From positions 1-6,023 of the forward strand of contig JAKITH010000074.1 of assembly GCA_021648185.1 (NCBI GenBank): a stretch of 6,023 nucleotides of DNA, read 5' to 3'. Source of the stretch: Thiomicrorhabdus sp. (GTDB taxonomy: Bacteria; Pseudomonadota; Gammaproteobacteria; Thiomicrospirales; Thiomicrospiraceae). This document shows positions 1-4,910 of this stretch, piece by piece. Below the pieces are notes generated by a model that was not told where the DNA came from, ran no database searches, and was given only the letters and a program-made list of their open reading frames with translations. The translations under genes were made by a program, and so were the position numbers. Within the stretch, counting starts at the first letter, position 1, and each line of letters starts with the position of its first letter.

Positions 1-104
1 TTTTCAAAATTCTCATTTTGAATATCAATAATAATTAAAGCCGTATGTTTTGCAGTAAAAGACCGAGGCAACACTGTCTGTCTCATTTTTTCCGTGGATT
101 GCAT
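1..104 (-). CDS. isochorismatase-like cysteine hydrolase, N-terminal fragment (runs off window)
   Basis: Only the first 34 codons are visible; the gene continues beyond the left edge. Reading leftwards from an ATG at 104-102, the protein begins MQSTEKMRQTVLPRSF and then shows TALIIIDIQNENF (residues 21-33). This matches the first beta strand of the isochorismatase/nicotinamidase fold, commonly written ALLVIDMQNDF, in which the Asp (D27 here) belongs to the catalytic Asp-Lys-Cys triad. The Lys and Cys lie outside the window, so activity and substrate cannot be judged. The start is supported by an AGGAG ribosome binding site at 111-115, 6 nt upstream. The gene diverges from the LysR-type regulator at 359 and has a good candidate promoter at 159-187, so it is a likely target of that regulator. 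The family call rests on one short motif but the match is characteristic. Confidence 0.72.
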   Translation of the reverse strand, partial: MQSTEKMRQTVLPRSFTAKHTALIIIDIQNENFE

Positions 105-158
105 GAATCTCTCCTGAATTTAGCCAACCAGATTGCGTAAAGCACATGCCTCAGCACA

Positions 159-187
159 AATATATTAGCCTGACGCAGGGAAATCAA
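159..187 (-). promoter_or_regulatory. candidate sigma-70 promoter of the hydrolase gene
   Basis: On the minus strand a -35 element TTGATT (187-182) is followed by a 17-bp spacer and a -10 element TATATT (164-159). This would place the transcription start near 152, about 48 nt upstream of the hydrolase ATG. Spacing is ideal, and each box matches the consensus at four to five of six positions. The -35 overlaps the left arm of the 19-bp palindrome at 185-203, as expected for a regulated promoter. Confidence 0.5.
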
Positions 188-203
188 TTAACTGAGTTAA
201 TTG
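185..203. promoter_or_regulatory. perfect 19-bp palindrome, candidate LysR-type operator
   Basis: CAATTAACT-G-AGTTAATTG is a perfect inverted repeat with 9-bp arms around a single central base (194). It fits the T-N11-A rule for LysR-type regulator boxes: T188 and A200 are symmetric about the centre. It lies between the divergent hydrolase and LysR genes and abuts or overlaps the -35 elements of candidate promoters on both strands. LysR-family proteins commonly bind such sites to activate the divergent gene and repress their own. Assignment to the regulator at 359 is inference from position. Confidence 0.5.
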
Positions 204-228
204 CCAAATTGCTACGAAATCATTTAAA
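201..228 (+). promoter_or_regulatory. weak candidate promoter of the LysR-type gene
   Basis: A -35-like TTGCCA (201-206, five of six consensus bases) is followed by a 16-bp spacer and a -10-like TTTAAA (223-228, four of six). The -35 shares its TTG with the right arm of the palindrome at 185-203, mirroring the divergent promoter on the other strand. It would leave a leader of roughly 125 nt before the LysR start, containing the dyad at 310-337. Other weak AT-rich combinations exist nearer the gene. Confidence 0.3.
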
Positions 229-309
229 CAACTTCAATGCTGATGGACCAATGTGCGGCATGGTATTGGAGCTTATAGCTAGCATCAAATCATTTATCGT
301 TATATCATT

Positions 310-337
310 CATTACGAAATCTGATTCAATCGTAATG
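310..337. repeat. inverted repeat upstream of the LysR-type gene
   Basis: CATTACGA (310-317) and TCGTAATG (330-337) are perfect 8-bp inverted arms separated by 12 bp, ending 21 bp before the regulator start. It could be a second operator half-site pair for autoregulation, or a hairpin in the mRNA leader. There is no U-tract, so it is not a conventional terminator. Confidence 0.4.
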
Positions 338-358
338 TTATAGTCTGGGATTTATTAT

Positions 359-1246
359 ATGGATATAAATCATCTCAAAGCCTTTGTTATGATTGCTAAA
401 AAAGGGCAAATCACCAAGGCTTCACGCCTTCTATTTATCAGCCAACCCGCTGTCAGTGCCCACATAAAGGCACTTGAAAATGAAACTGGAGTCAAACTTT
501 TTTACCGTATAGCGAATGGAATGCAGCTCACAGAGAATGGAAAAATACTATTAGTTGAAGCCGAAGCCATATTGAATTCTATTGAGCACTTTAAACGACT
601 GGCAGGCGAGTGCGCTAACAAATTACATGGTGAGATATGTTTAGGCTTACATTCGGACTCTACTCTCGGAGAGATTAGCGAGTTCGTTGCCACACTCAAA
701 CTCAATCACAATAATTTAAATATCGATTTATGTGAAATTCTGAGCGGAACAATCTCTTCAAGAATTATCGATAAATCAATTAGTGCCGGTTTTATACTTG
801 GGCCCACTATAGAAAAGGATCTCGAATGCCTGCTATTGGAGCCTATTAATCTTTACGTTGTGGGCCCCAAAGATTACAAAGAGAAATTTCATTCCATTAA
901 AAACTGGGAAGGTATTGCAAAACTGCCCTGGATTTATACATCGCGAGACTGTGGACATTATCGGACACTCAAACACTTCTTTAAAAGACTTGGTTTGAGT
1001 ATGCCCAAGCAATACATGACAGCTGACTCCCCACCCGTTTTAATTAAGTTCCTGCAACATGGTCTTGGCATAGCACTAATGCCTGAGGGTGATGCCAATT
1101 TAGCTCAAAAAAGGGGCGAGATTAGTATTTGGAAGGGAAACCATATCCCCACACAAAAGTCTTTTATCTATAGAAAAGACAGAAAAAATGACCCCTTGAT
1201 AAGCACCTTATTGCAATCTGTAACGCAGCACTGGAGCTTAAGTTAG
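359..1246 (+). CDS. LysR-type transcriptional regulator
   Basis: The 295-residue protein has the usual LysR-type length. Its N-terminus (MDINHLKAFVMIAKKGQITK) enters a winged helix-turn-helix at about residues 3-62. The recognition region ASRLLFISQPAVSAHIKALE matches the family pattern A-A-x-L-x-x-S-Q-P-A-V-S-x-x-I-x-x-L-E. A linker helix follows, then a substrate-binding domain from about residue 90, including a strand-like GEICLGLHSDST segment and the HGLGIALMPEG segment typical of the C-terminal part of the effector domain. The effector is unknown. A GGGA at 347-350 is a modest ribosome binding site 8 nt before the ATG; no better in-frame start is seen. The divergent isochorismatase-like gene is the most likely target through the palindrome at 185-203. 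The gene is intact despite the insertion sequence starting about 75 bp downstream, and no clear terminator is seen before that element. Confidence 0.93.
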   Translation: MDINHLKAFVMIAKKGQITKASRLLFISQPAVSAHIKALENETGVKLFYRIANGMQLTENGKILLVEAEAILNSIEHFKRLAGECANKLHGEICLGLHSDSTLGEISEFVATLKLNHNNLNIDLCEILSGTISSRIIDKSISAGFILGPTIEKDLECLLLEPINLYVVGPKDYKEKFHSIKNWEGIAKLPWIYTSRDCGHYRTLKHFFKRLGLSMPKQYMTADSPPVLIKFLQHGLGIALMPEGDANLAQKRGEISIWKGNHIPTQKSFIYRKDRKNDPLISTLLQSVTQHWSLS

Positions 1247-1321
1247 CTGTATCTGTAGCAATATTTAAGGAACCTCTGATCAAGCCGACGTCTCCCCATT
1301 TTCGGTAGCACCTAGACCTAG

Positions 1322-1358
1322 GGTAATCGCCCCCTTTTTAACTGACGCCAAAAGCAGA
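1322..1358 (+). repeat. IS3 element terminal inverted repeat at the orfB-side end
   Basis: This 37-bp segment starts GGTAATCGCCCC and pairs with the reverse complement of 2480-2517. The first 12 bp differ at one position; a second conserved block (CTGA then CAAAAGCAGA) follows a variable spacer that is 1 nt shorter than at the other end. The orfB stop lies only 2 bp inside it. Confidence 0.75.
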
Positions 1359-1360
1359 GG

Positions 1361-2185
1361 TCATGCTGCACTCAGCATTTGTTTTGGTGGCAAGCCACCA
1401 TTGGCCTTGTTGGGCCGTTCATGATTGTAAAACCAAAGCCACCCAGTGGCATAGTCCTGCACCTGCTTGATTGATTCAAACAGATATTGGCTTAGCCAGC
1501 TGTATCGTACCGTGCGGTTGTAGCGTTCGACGTATGCGTTCTGTTGTGGATTGCCAGGTTGGATAAACTCGAGCTGAATGCCATGTTTGTCGGTCCACTT
1601 TTCCAGGTCCTGGCTGATAAACTCCGGCCCGTTGTCGCAACGCAGTCGCTTGGGTTTGCCTCGCCATTCAATAATTTGATCGAGCGAGCGAATAATGCGC
1701 ACCGCAGGCAGTGAAAAATCCGCCTCAATGCCCAATCCCTCACGATTAAAGTCATCAAGCACGTTGAACAGGCGAAACGATCGACCGTCGCTCAACTGGT
1801 CGTGCATGAAATCCATTGACCAAACGTCATTCGCTTCCTTTGGTACCGCCAGTGGCACCGGCTTTTCCCTCTGTATCCGTTTCCTGGAGCGGATCCGCAG
1901 GTTGAGTTCCAACTCACAGTAAATACGGTAGATGCGCTTGTGGTTCCACTCGTAGCGTTTGACGTTACGCAGATAGTCACGACACAGACCGAAGCCCCAG
2001 TCTTTCTGGTTATCGGTCAAGCGAATCAGCCAATCTGCAATCTCCGCGTTTTCGTCCGACAGTATTGGCTGATAACGGTAGCAGGTCTCACTGACGCCAA
2101 ATGCCAGGCACACCAAGCGAATACTAAGGCCGCGTGCCGACACCGCCTTCTGGGCCATCTCTTTGCGTCGAGATGGCCTCACCAC
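1361..2185 (-). CDS. IS3-family transposase OrfB (DDE catalytic subunit, made by frameshift)
   Basis: The 274-codon frame encodes the catalytic part of the transposase, which cuts and joins the element's ends. An N-terminal HTH_21-like region (about residues 43-100, with [18 protein letters not shown]) is followed by an rve integrase core. The DDE residues are visible: D125 in [11 protein letters not shown]184 in RCDNGPEF and E220 in [10 protein letters not shown]. There are 35 residues between the second Asp and the Glu, the diagnostic DD(35)E spacing of IS3. The frame begins at a GTG (2185-2183) lying exactly at the A-AAA-AAG slippery site in orfA. The GTG is therefore probably not the main start: a -1 frameshift would give a 361-residue OrfAB fusion (87 residues of OrfA plus these 274). 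No premature stop or missing catalytic residue is seen. Confidence 0.93.
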   Translation of the reverse strand: MVRPSRRKEMAQKAVSARGLSIRLVCLAFGVSETCYRYQPILSDENAEIADWLIRLTDNQKDWGFGLCRDYLRNVKRYEWNHKRIYRIYCELELNLRIRSRKRIQREKPVPLAVPKEANDVWSMDFMHDQLSDGRSFRLFNVLDDFNREGLGIEADFSLPAVRIIRSLDQIIEWRGKPKRLRCDNGPEFISQDLEKWTDKHGIQLEFIQPGNPQQNAYVERYNRTVRYSWLSQYLFESIKQVQDYATGWLWFYNHERPNKANGGLPPKQMLSAA

Positions 2186-2445
2186 TTTTTTGCGAGCGCC
2201 TCTTGGACAATTTCTGCCTTCAGTCGCTCATCGGCGTACATTTTCTTCAACCGCCGATTTTCGTCTTCCAGTTCCTTCATTCGCTTCATCAGCGAAGCAT
2301 CCATACCGCCAAATTTTGCACGCCACTTGTAGAAGCTCGCGCTACTCATACCGTGTTCCCGGCAAAGAGCGGGGACCGGCGTGCCAGACTCGGCTTGTTT
2401 TAGAATCGACAGAATCTGGCTATCGCTGTATCTCGATGTTTTCAT
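2179..2445 (-). CDS. IS3-family transposase OrfA (DNA-binding subunit)
   Basis: This 88-residue protein has the usual OrfA architecture. An HTH_8/Tnp-1-type helix-turn-helix spans about residues 5-48 ([17 protein letters not shown], then [20 protein letters not shown]) and binds the terminal repeats. A leucine-zipper-like coiled coil at about residues 52-85 ([19 protein letters not shown]) serves for multimerisation. The ATG at 2445 is preceded by AGGAG (plus-strand ctcct at 2454-2458), 8 nt away. Its 3' end overlaps orfB in the -1 frame through the slippery run at 2185-2191. When frameshifting does not occur, translation ends at TGG-TGA just beyond the slip site and gives free OrfA, which in IS3 elements usually regulates transposition. 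Confidence 0.92.
   Translation of the reverse strand: MKTSRYSDSQILSILKQAESGTPVPALCREHGMSSASFYKWRAKFGGMDASLMKRMKELEDENRRLKKMYADERLKAEIVQEALAKKW
2185..2191 (-). other. programmed -1 ribosomal frameshift heptamer A-AAA-AAG
   Basis: On the minus strand orfA reads GCA-AAA-AAG-TGG-TGA near its end, so the A-AAA-AAG heptamer is in the correct X-XXY-YYZ phase. Slipping back one base continues as GTG GTG AGG, directly into orfB. This is among the most efficient bacterial -1 slippery sequences and the standard IS3 device for making OrfAB. A stimulatory structure downstream was not resolved by eye. Confidence 0.85.
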
Positions 2446-2479
2446 TTGAGAATCTCCTGTGTTTAGTTTACGAGAAAAT

Positions 2480-2517
2480 TCTACTTTTGAGCTCAGCTGT
2501 TTCTAGGGGTGATTACC
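2480..2517 (-). repeat. IS3 element terminal inverted repeat at the orfA-side end
   Basis: Read on the minus strand, this 38-bp segment begins GGTAATCACCCC and ends CTGAGCTCAAAAGTAGA, matching 1322-1358 in two blocks. It lies 35-72 bp upstream of the orfA start and would contain or adjoin the transposase promoter, although no convincing -35/-10 pair was found. Confidence 0.75.
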
Positions 2518-2575
2518 GAGTCAGGTGTTGAAAGTAACTAGATGTTAAACAAGGTAGTTTTGAGGCTTTAGTGTA

Positions 2576-3220
2576 GTGTCAACTTCATGGTTTGAAGAAT
2601 GTTTTCTTTCTAACCCACCGGATTCATCGGGTTGGGCCTTAGTTCATAAGAAAGCGCAAGCTAAAACATTGCCCGCTGGTGCATGCTTATTCTCTCAAGG
2701 CTCATCTTGTGAGAATTTTGTCATTATTGTTTCTGGTAACGTGCGCGTTCAATATCAAGACATTAGCGGTAAAGAGATAGTCTTATACCGACTCTGTCCT
2801 GCTGAGGTCTGTAATACCACCACTCTTTGTCTACTGGCCGATGGCGCTTACCCTACCGCGGCCTATGCCGAAACTGAAGTAAAATTTGCGGTATTACCTA
2901 AAAAGGATTTCCTGATTGCCTTAGAAGACCTCGATTTTAGGGAATATATTTTTTCTCAAATTGCTCGACGTTCATTAGAGTTAATTTGTTTGGTTAATGA
3001 AGTGGCATTTTTAACGTTAGAAGAGCGTCTAGCTCGCTATCTAATCAATAACGGTCCCTCTATCAAAGCGACACACCGTGAAATTGCCACTCAGCTTGGA
3101 ACAGCACGTGAGGTGGTTTCTCGATATTTACGCAGATTCACCAATGCCGGTTGTATAGAAACCAGTCGCAAAGGAATTAGTGTTGTTGACCGCGCAGCGC
3201 TCGAAGCGATGATGGGGTGA
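2576..3220 (+). CDS. Crp/Fnr-family transcriptional regulator, cysteine-rich
   Basis: The 214-residue protein has the Crp/Fnr two-domain plan. A cyclic-nucleotide-binding-like beta-barrel spans about residues 25-115 (LPAGACLFSQGSSCENFVII then SGNVRVQY). A dimerisation helix at about 122-148 leads to a C-terminal winged HTH at about 150-205, with REIATQLGTAREVVSRYLRR as helix-turn-helix. The N-terminal FNR iron-sulfur Cys cluster is absent, and I see no clear cAMP-pocket signature. Instead Cys occurs at 9, 37, 45, 74, 79, 85, 138 and 193, with 74/79/85 in a C-x4-C-x5-C pattern inside the sensor domain, which would suit a thiol or redox signal (inference). The start is GTG at 2576: the frame is closed by a TGA at 2561 and no ATG occurs until near the C-terminus. 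The ribosome binding site (GAGG, 2562-2565) is weak. Downstream genes encode an exported protein and a DUF2892 protein. Confidence 0.88.
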   Translation: MSTSWFEECFLSNPPDSSGWALVHKKAQAKTLPAGACLFSQGSSCENFVIIVSGNVRVQYQDISGKEIVLYRLCPAEVCNTTTLCLLADGAYPTAAYAETEVKFAVLPKKDFLIALEDLDFREYIFSQIARRSLELICLVNEVAFLTLEERLARYLINNGPSIKATHREIATQLGTAREVVSRYLRRFTNAGCIETSRKGISVVDRAALEAMMG

Positions 3221-3257
3221 CTTTGGTTACTGATTATCCAGCCATATTAGTATGAAA

Positions 3258-3268
3258 TACAGTCTGTA
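3258..3268. promoter_or_regulatory. short palindrome upstream of the exported-protein gene
   Basis: TACAG-T-CTGTA is an 11-bp perfect inverted repeat in the 81-bp gap between the Crp/Fnr-type gene and the exported-protein gene, 33 bp before the latter's ATG. It does not resemble the FNR or CRP consensus (TTGAT-N4-ATCAA or TGTGA-N6-TCACA). It could be an operator for the local regulator, but a palindrome this short may be chance. Confidence 0.2.
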
Positions 3269-3301
3269 ACTTTATACCGGATCGACTACAGGAGAACCCA
3301 A

Positions 3302-3751
3302 ATGAGCATTCTAAGCAAAGCCGTTACCGTGTTTTTTGTATTACCCTTGTCCATAATGATAGCTAATCCTGTTTTGGCAAAAAACCAGGCCTCTATCGCG
3401 ACCGCTGAAATCTCAGTTATAGCAAACCACTTAGCTCATCAACCTAATGCTGCAATTGATTTTCGTGAAGTCAGTGGTGAAATGTGTTTTGACGTCAATA
3501 TGAAAAAAGGTGGTCATATGACTCACTATGCGCTTGATCCAACATCAACCACTGAAGACGTCATCGACTTCGTCAATGCCAAGCAATTGGTTAAATCAGG
3601 TATGGATCTTTCTGTGTTGCCAGTATTTCCTGGTGAGTTAGGCTCTATGGAAGATAACACTTGGTATTACCTCGCTGCGGGTGAGCTAGATCCGCATCAC
3701 GGCGTAAAATGGGATTTCCCTGTTATGTTACGCGCATCTAATCATAAATAA
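3302..3751 (+). CDS. exported protein of unknown function
   Basis: The 149-residue product starts with a clear Sec signal peptide: MSILSK, a hydrophobic stretch at about residues 7-23, and a probable signal peptidase I site after NPVLA (residue 26, before KNQAS). The mature protein of about 123 residues is soluble-looking and has no further membrane segment, so it is probably periplasmic. It contains one Cys (C62, in GEMCFDVNM), several His (43, 46, 72, 75, 132, 133, 148) and Met residues, including the local cluster MKKGGHMTHY, which might bind a metal; this is speculative. I do not recognise a family. A strong AGGAGA at 3290-3295, 6 nt before the ATG, sets the start. The DUF2892 gene follows 24 bp later, so the two are very probably co-transcribed. 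Confidence 0.85.
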   Translation: MSILSKAVTVFFVLPLSIMIANPVLAKNQASIATAEISVIANHLAHQPNAAIDFREVSGEMCFDVNMKKGGHMTHYALDPTSTTEDVIDFVNAKQLVKSGMDLSVLPVFPGELGSMEDNTWYYLAAGELDPHHGVKWDFPVMLRASNHK

Positions 3752-3775
3752 TTAAGTACTCATTAGGAGAGTGTT

Positions 3776-3973
3776 ATGAAAAATATTGGTAGATTAGACG
3801 CTGGAATTCGTATTGTTTTAGCTTTGGTAATATTTGCAGTAGGTTACTATTATCAAAGCTTATGGGGGTTGGTAGGATTAGTACCCTTACTGACCGCATC
3901 AATATCTTGGTGTCCTTTATACACCTTACTGTGCATTAAAACATGCTCTGCTACATCTAAGACTAGCACTTAA
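3776..3973 (+). CDS. DUF2892 (YgaP-type) inner-membrane protein
   Basis: This 65-residue protein matches the DUF2892 pattern: an amphipathic start (MKNIGRLDAGIRIVLAL), two hydrophobic helices at about residues 9-25 and 27-44 with the LWGLVGLVPLLTA segment, then the conserved CPLYTLLCIKTC tail with Cys at 46, 53 and 57. In the family this domain is a small two-helix membrane module, found alone or fused to rhodanese domains as in E. coli YgaP, and often sits with sulfur, thiol or redox genes. Its biochemical role when standing alone is not established. AGGAG at 3765-3769 lies 6 nt before the ATG. It is the last gene of the Crp/Fnr-linked cluster and is followed by a hairpin at 4003-4028. Confidence 0.88.
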   Translation: MKNIGRLDAGIRIVLALVIFAVGYYYQSLWGLVGLVPLLTASISWCPLYTLLCIKTCSATSKTST

Positions 3974-4002
3974 AAATCGTTGTTAGGTTAACTTATAATT
4001 TG

Positions 4003-4028
4003 CACGCCTGTTTGTACAGACAGGTGTG
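4003..4028 (+). terminator. candidate transcription terminator after the DUF2892 gene
   Basis: CACGCCTGT (4003-4011) pairs with ACAGGTGTG (4020-4028), forming nine base pairs including one G-U wobble. A further T-G and T-A pair could extend it towards a GTAC-centred loop. It begins 29 bp after the DUF2892 stop and is followed by a pyrimidine-rich TTCTTCTTC stretch rather than a clean T-run. It may therefore be an inefficient intrinsic terminator or an mRNA-stabilising hairpin. Confidence 0.5.
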
Positions 4029-4173
4029 TTCTTCTTCAAAATTCGTCGGTCTTTCGTAATCGTTATCCCTAGACATAAACCCATAAACACTCTATTTCCT
4101 TTCCTTCATGCTGAAAAATCATTGCTCACAGATCACTCTTAGGCTTAGACTGACTGCTGCAATCGAATAGATT

Positions 4174-4190
4174 CATTAAAAAATTTAATG
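4174..4190. repeat. AT-rich inverted repeat upstream of the sigma-factor gene
   Basis: CATTAAA (4174-4180) and TTTAATG (4184-4190) are perfect 7-bp arms with a 3-bp AAA centre, about 92 bp before the sigma-factor start. It could be an operator. Because the arms are almost entirely A and T, chance occurrence is quite possible. Confidence 0.25.
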
Positions 4191-4282
4191 GAAATTAAAC
4201 GAGGATTTAACAGAACTCTCGGTCTATTGTTGCCTTAACGCCAGTAATGAGGCGCTTTTAATAAATTTGCAGGTTTTTTGTG

Positions 4283-4897
4283 ATGGCTGTGCCGCCGCCC
4301 AAACCAGGGCAAATTTTACACCCTTCTGAAGAAGAAGCGCAGCGCGATGAAAAAGATCGTGCACTGATTGAACGTATTTCCCTAGAACGGGATCATACCG
4401 CTATGGAAACCCTCTATGTTTTGTATAGACCGAGGCTTGGTAGCTTTTTACGTCGTCTGACGTACGATAATACCCTTATCGAAGAAGCGTATAACGATGT
4501 CATGATGAAAGTGTGGAATAAAGGCCACCAATATCAGGGGCAATCGAAGGTTTCTAGTTGGGTTTTTTCGATTGCATACAGAACATGTTTGCGTATGGTG
4601 AAAAAACAAAAAACTCGAAATGGATTGTTTGACGTTTTCGGCGAAAAAGAGGTCGTCGAGGATATTGCAAGCGATGAACGAATCGATGAATCGTTGGAGC
4701 GAACTGATTTGATAGAACAGGCGTTACAGACCTTATCGCCAAAACATCGGCTCGTCATTGAGCTTTGTTATTTTAGTGGTTATTCAACAGAAGAGGTTGG
4801 AAAAATAGTGCAATGTCCAACAAATACGGTAAAGACGCGTTTGCACCACGCGCGGAAGAAGGTTCGTTCTTTCGTTGAAGAGTCAACGGAAAAGTAG
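4283..4897 (+). CDS. RNA polymerase ECF-type sigma factor
   Basis: This 204-residue protein has only regions 2 and 4 of sigma-70, as in ECF sigma factors. Region 2 spans about residues 40-108: METLYVLYRPRLGSFLRRLT, then IEEAYNDVMMKVWNK, the SSWVFSIAYRTCLRMV helix that recognises -10 DNA, and a basic KKQK. Region 4 spans about 143-196: LIEQALQTLSPKHRLVIELC, then YSTEEVGKIVQCPTNTVKTRLHHARKKV as the -35-binding HTH. The roughly 38-residue N-terminal extension is rich in Pro and charged residues. I chose ATG 4283 as the start; a GTG immediately before it (4280) is equally in frame, and a weak AGG at 4271-4273 serves either. The gene is 13 nt upstream of an anti-sigma-like gene and then an S8 protease gene, so it probably drives envelope-linked transcription of its own operon. 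The signal is unknown. Confidence 0.93.
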   Translation: MAVPPPKPGQILHPSEEEAQRDEKDRALIERISLERDHTAMETLYVLYRPRLGSFLRRLTYDNTLIEEAYNDVMMKVWNKGHQYQGQSKVSSWVFSIAYRTCLRMVKKQKTRNGLFDVFGEKEVVEDIASDERIDESLERTDLIEQALQTLSPKHRLVIELCYFSGYSTEEVGKIVQCPTNTVKTRLHHARKKVRSFVEESTEK

Positions 4898-4910
4898 CAG
4901 GAGATTGAAT

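Larger units (their letters stand above)
1322..2517 (-). mobile_element. complete IS3-family insertion sequence, about 1.2 kb
   Basis: The element carries orfA and orfB in the standard IS3 overlapping arrangement. Its ends were located by matching terminal inverted repeats: 1322-1358 on the plus strand and 2480-2517 on the minus strand both begin GGTAATC(G/A)CCCC. After 8 or 9 variable bases, both share CTGA and then CAAAAG(C/T)AGA. The resulting length of 1196 bp is normal for the family. No flanking target duplication is visible: left flank ...ACCTAG, right flank GAGTC.... The outermost base could be misplaced, or one junction has diverged or recombined. Both reading frames are intact, so the element may be active. 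Subgroup assignment was not possible by eye. It sits between the LysR-type gene and the Crp/Fnr-type gene, its right end 58 bp before the latter's start. Confidence 0.88.
3974..4282. other. intergenic region before the sigma-factor operon
   Basis: I see no convincing gene on either strand in these roughly 310 bp. The region contains the hairpin at 4003-4028, a perfect inverted repeat CATTAAA-AAA-TTTAATG at 4174-4190, and AT-rich sequence up to the sigma-factor start. It must hold the promoter of the sigma operon, but I found neither a well-spaced sigma-70 pair nor a properly spaced ECF-type AAC/GTC pair. A GGTCTA at 4221-4226 resembles an ECF -10, but no -35 lies at the right distance. A small CGCC...GGCG stem near 4239-4254 followed by TTTT looks too weak to call. 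Confidence 0.5.

Noticed and set aside
146..343. 65-codon plus-strand open frame upstream of the LysR-type gene
   Set aside because: It has no ribosome binding site, no recognisable domain, and covers the palindrome and promoter signals of the divergent intergenic region. It is most likely a chance frame.
1940..2531. Plus-strand open frames of 89-130 codons across the insertion sequence
   Set aside because: They are antisense to the clear orfA/orfB transposase genes and their translations look like low-complexity shadow sequence.
3221..3301. FNR- or CRP-type binding site before the exported-protein gene
   Set aside because: No TTGAT-N4-ATCAA or TGTGA-N6-TCACA match was found; only the 11-bp palindrome at 3258-3268 is present.
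4190..4230. ECF-type autoregulatory promoter upstream of the sigma gene
   Set aside because: GGAAAT at 4190-4195 and GGTCTA at 4221-4226 resemble -35 and -10 elements, but they are too far apart (about 25 bp between boxes rather than 15-17).
4534..4758. Minus-strand open frames of 62-74 codons inside the sigma-factor gene
   Set aside because: They lie opposite a well-supported ECF sigma gene, have no recognisable domain, and are explained as antisense shadows.
4875..4910. Upstream start for the anti-sigma-like protein overlapping the sigma gene
   Set aside because: The extra 12 residues (MKSQRKSSRRLN) are the sigma gene's 3' end read in another frame, and the strong AGGAG at 4899-4903 points to ATG 4911.
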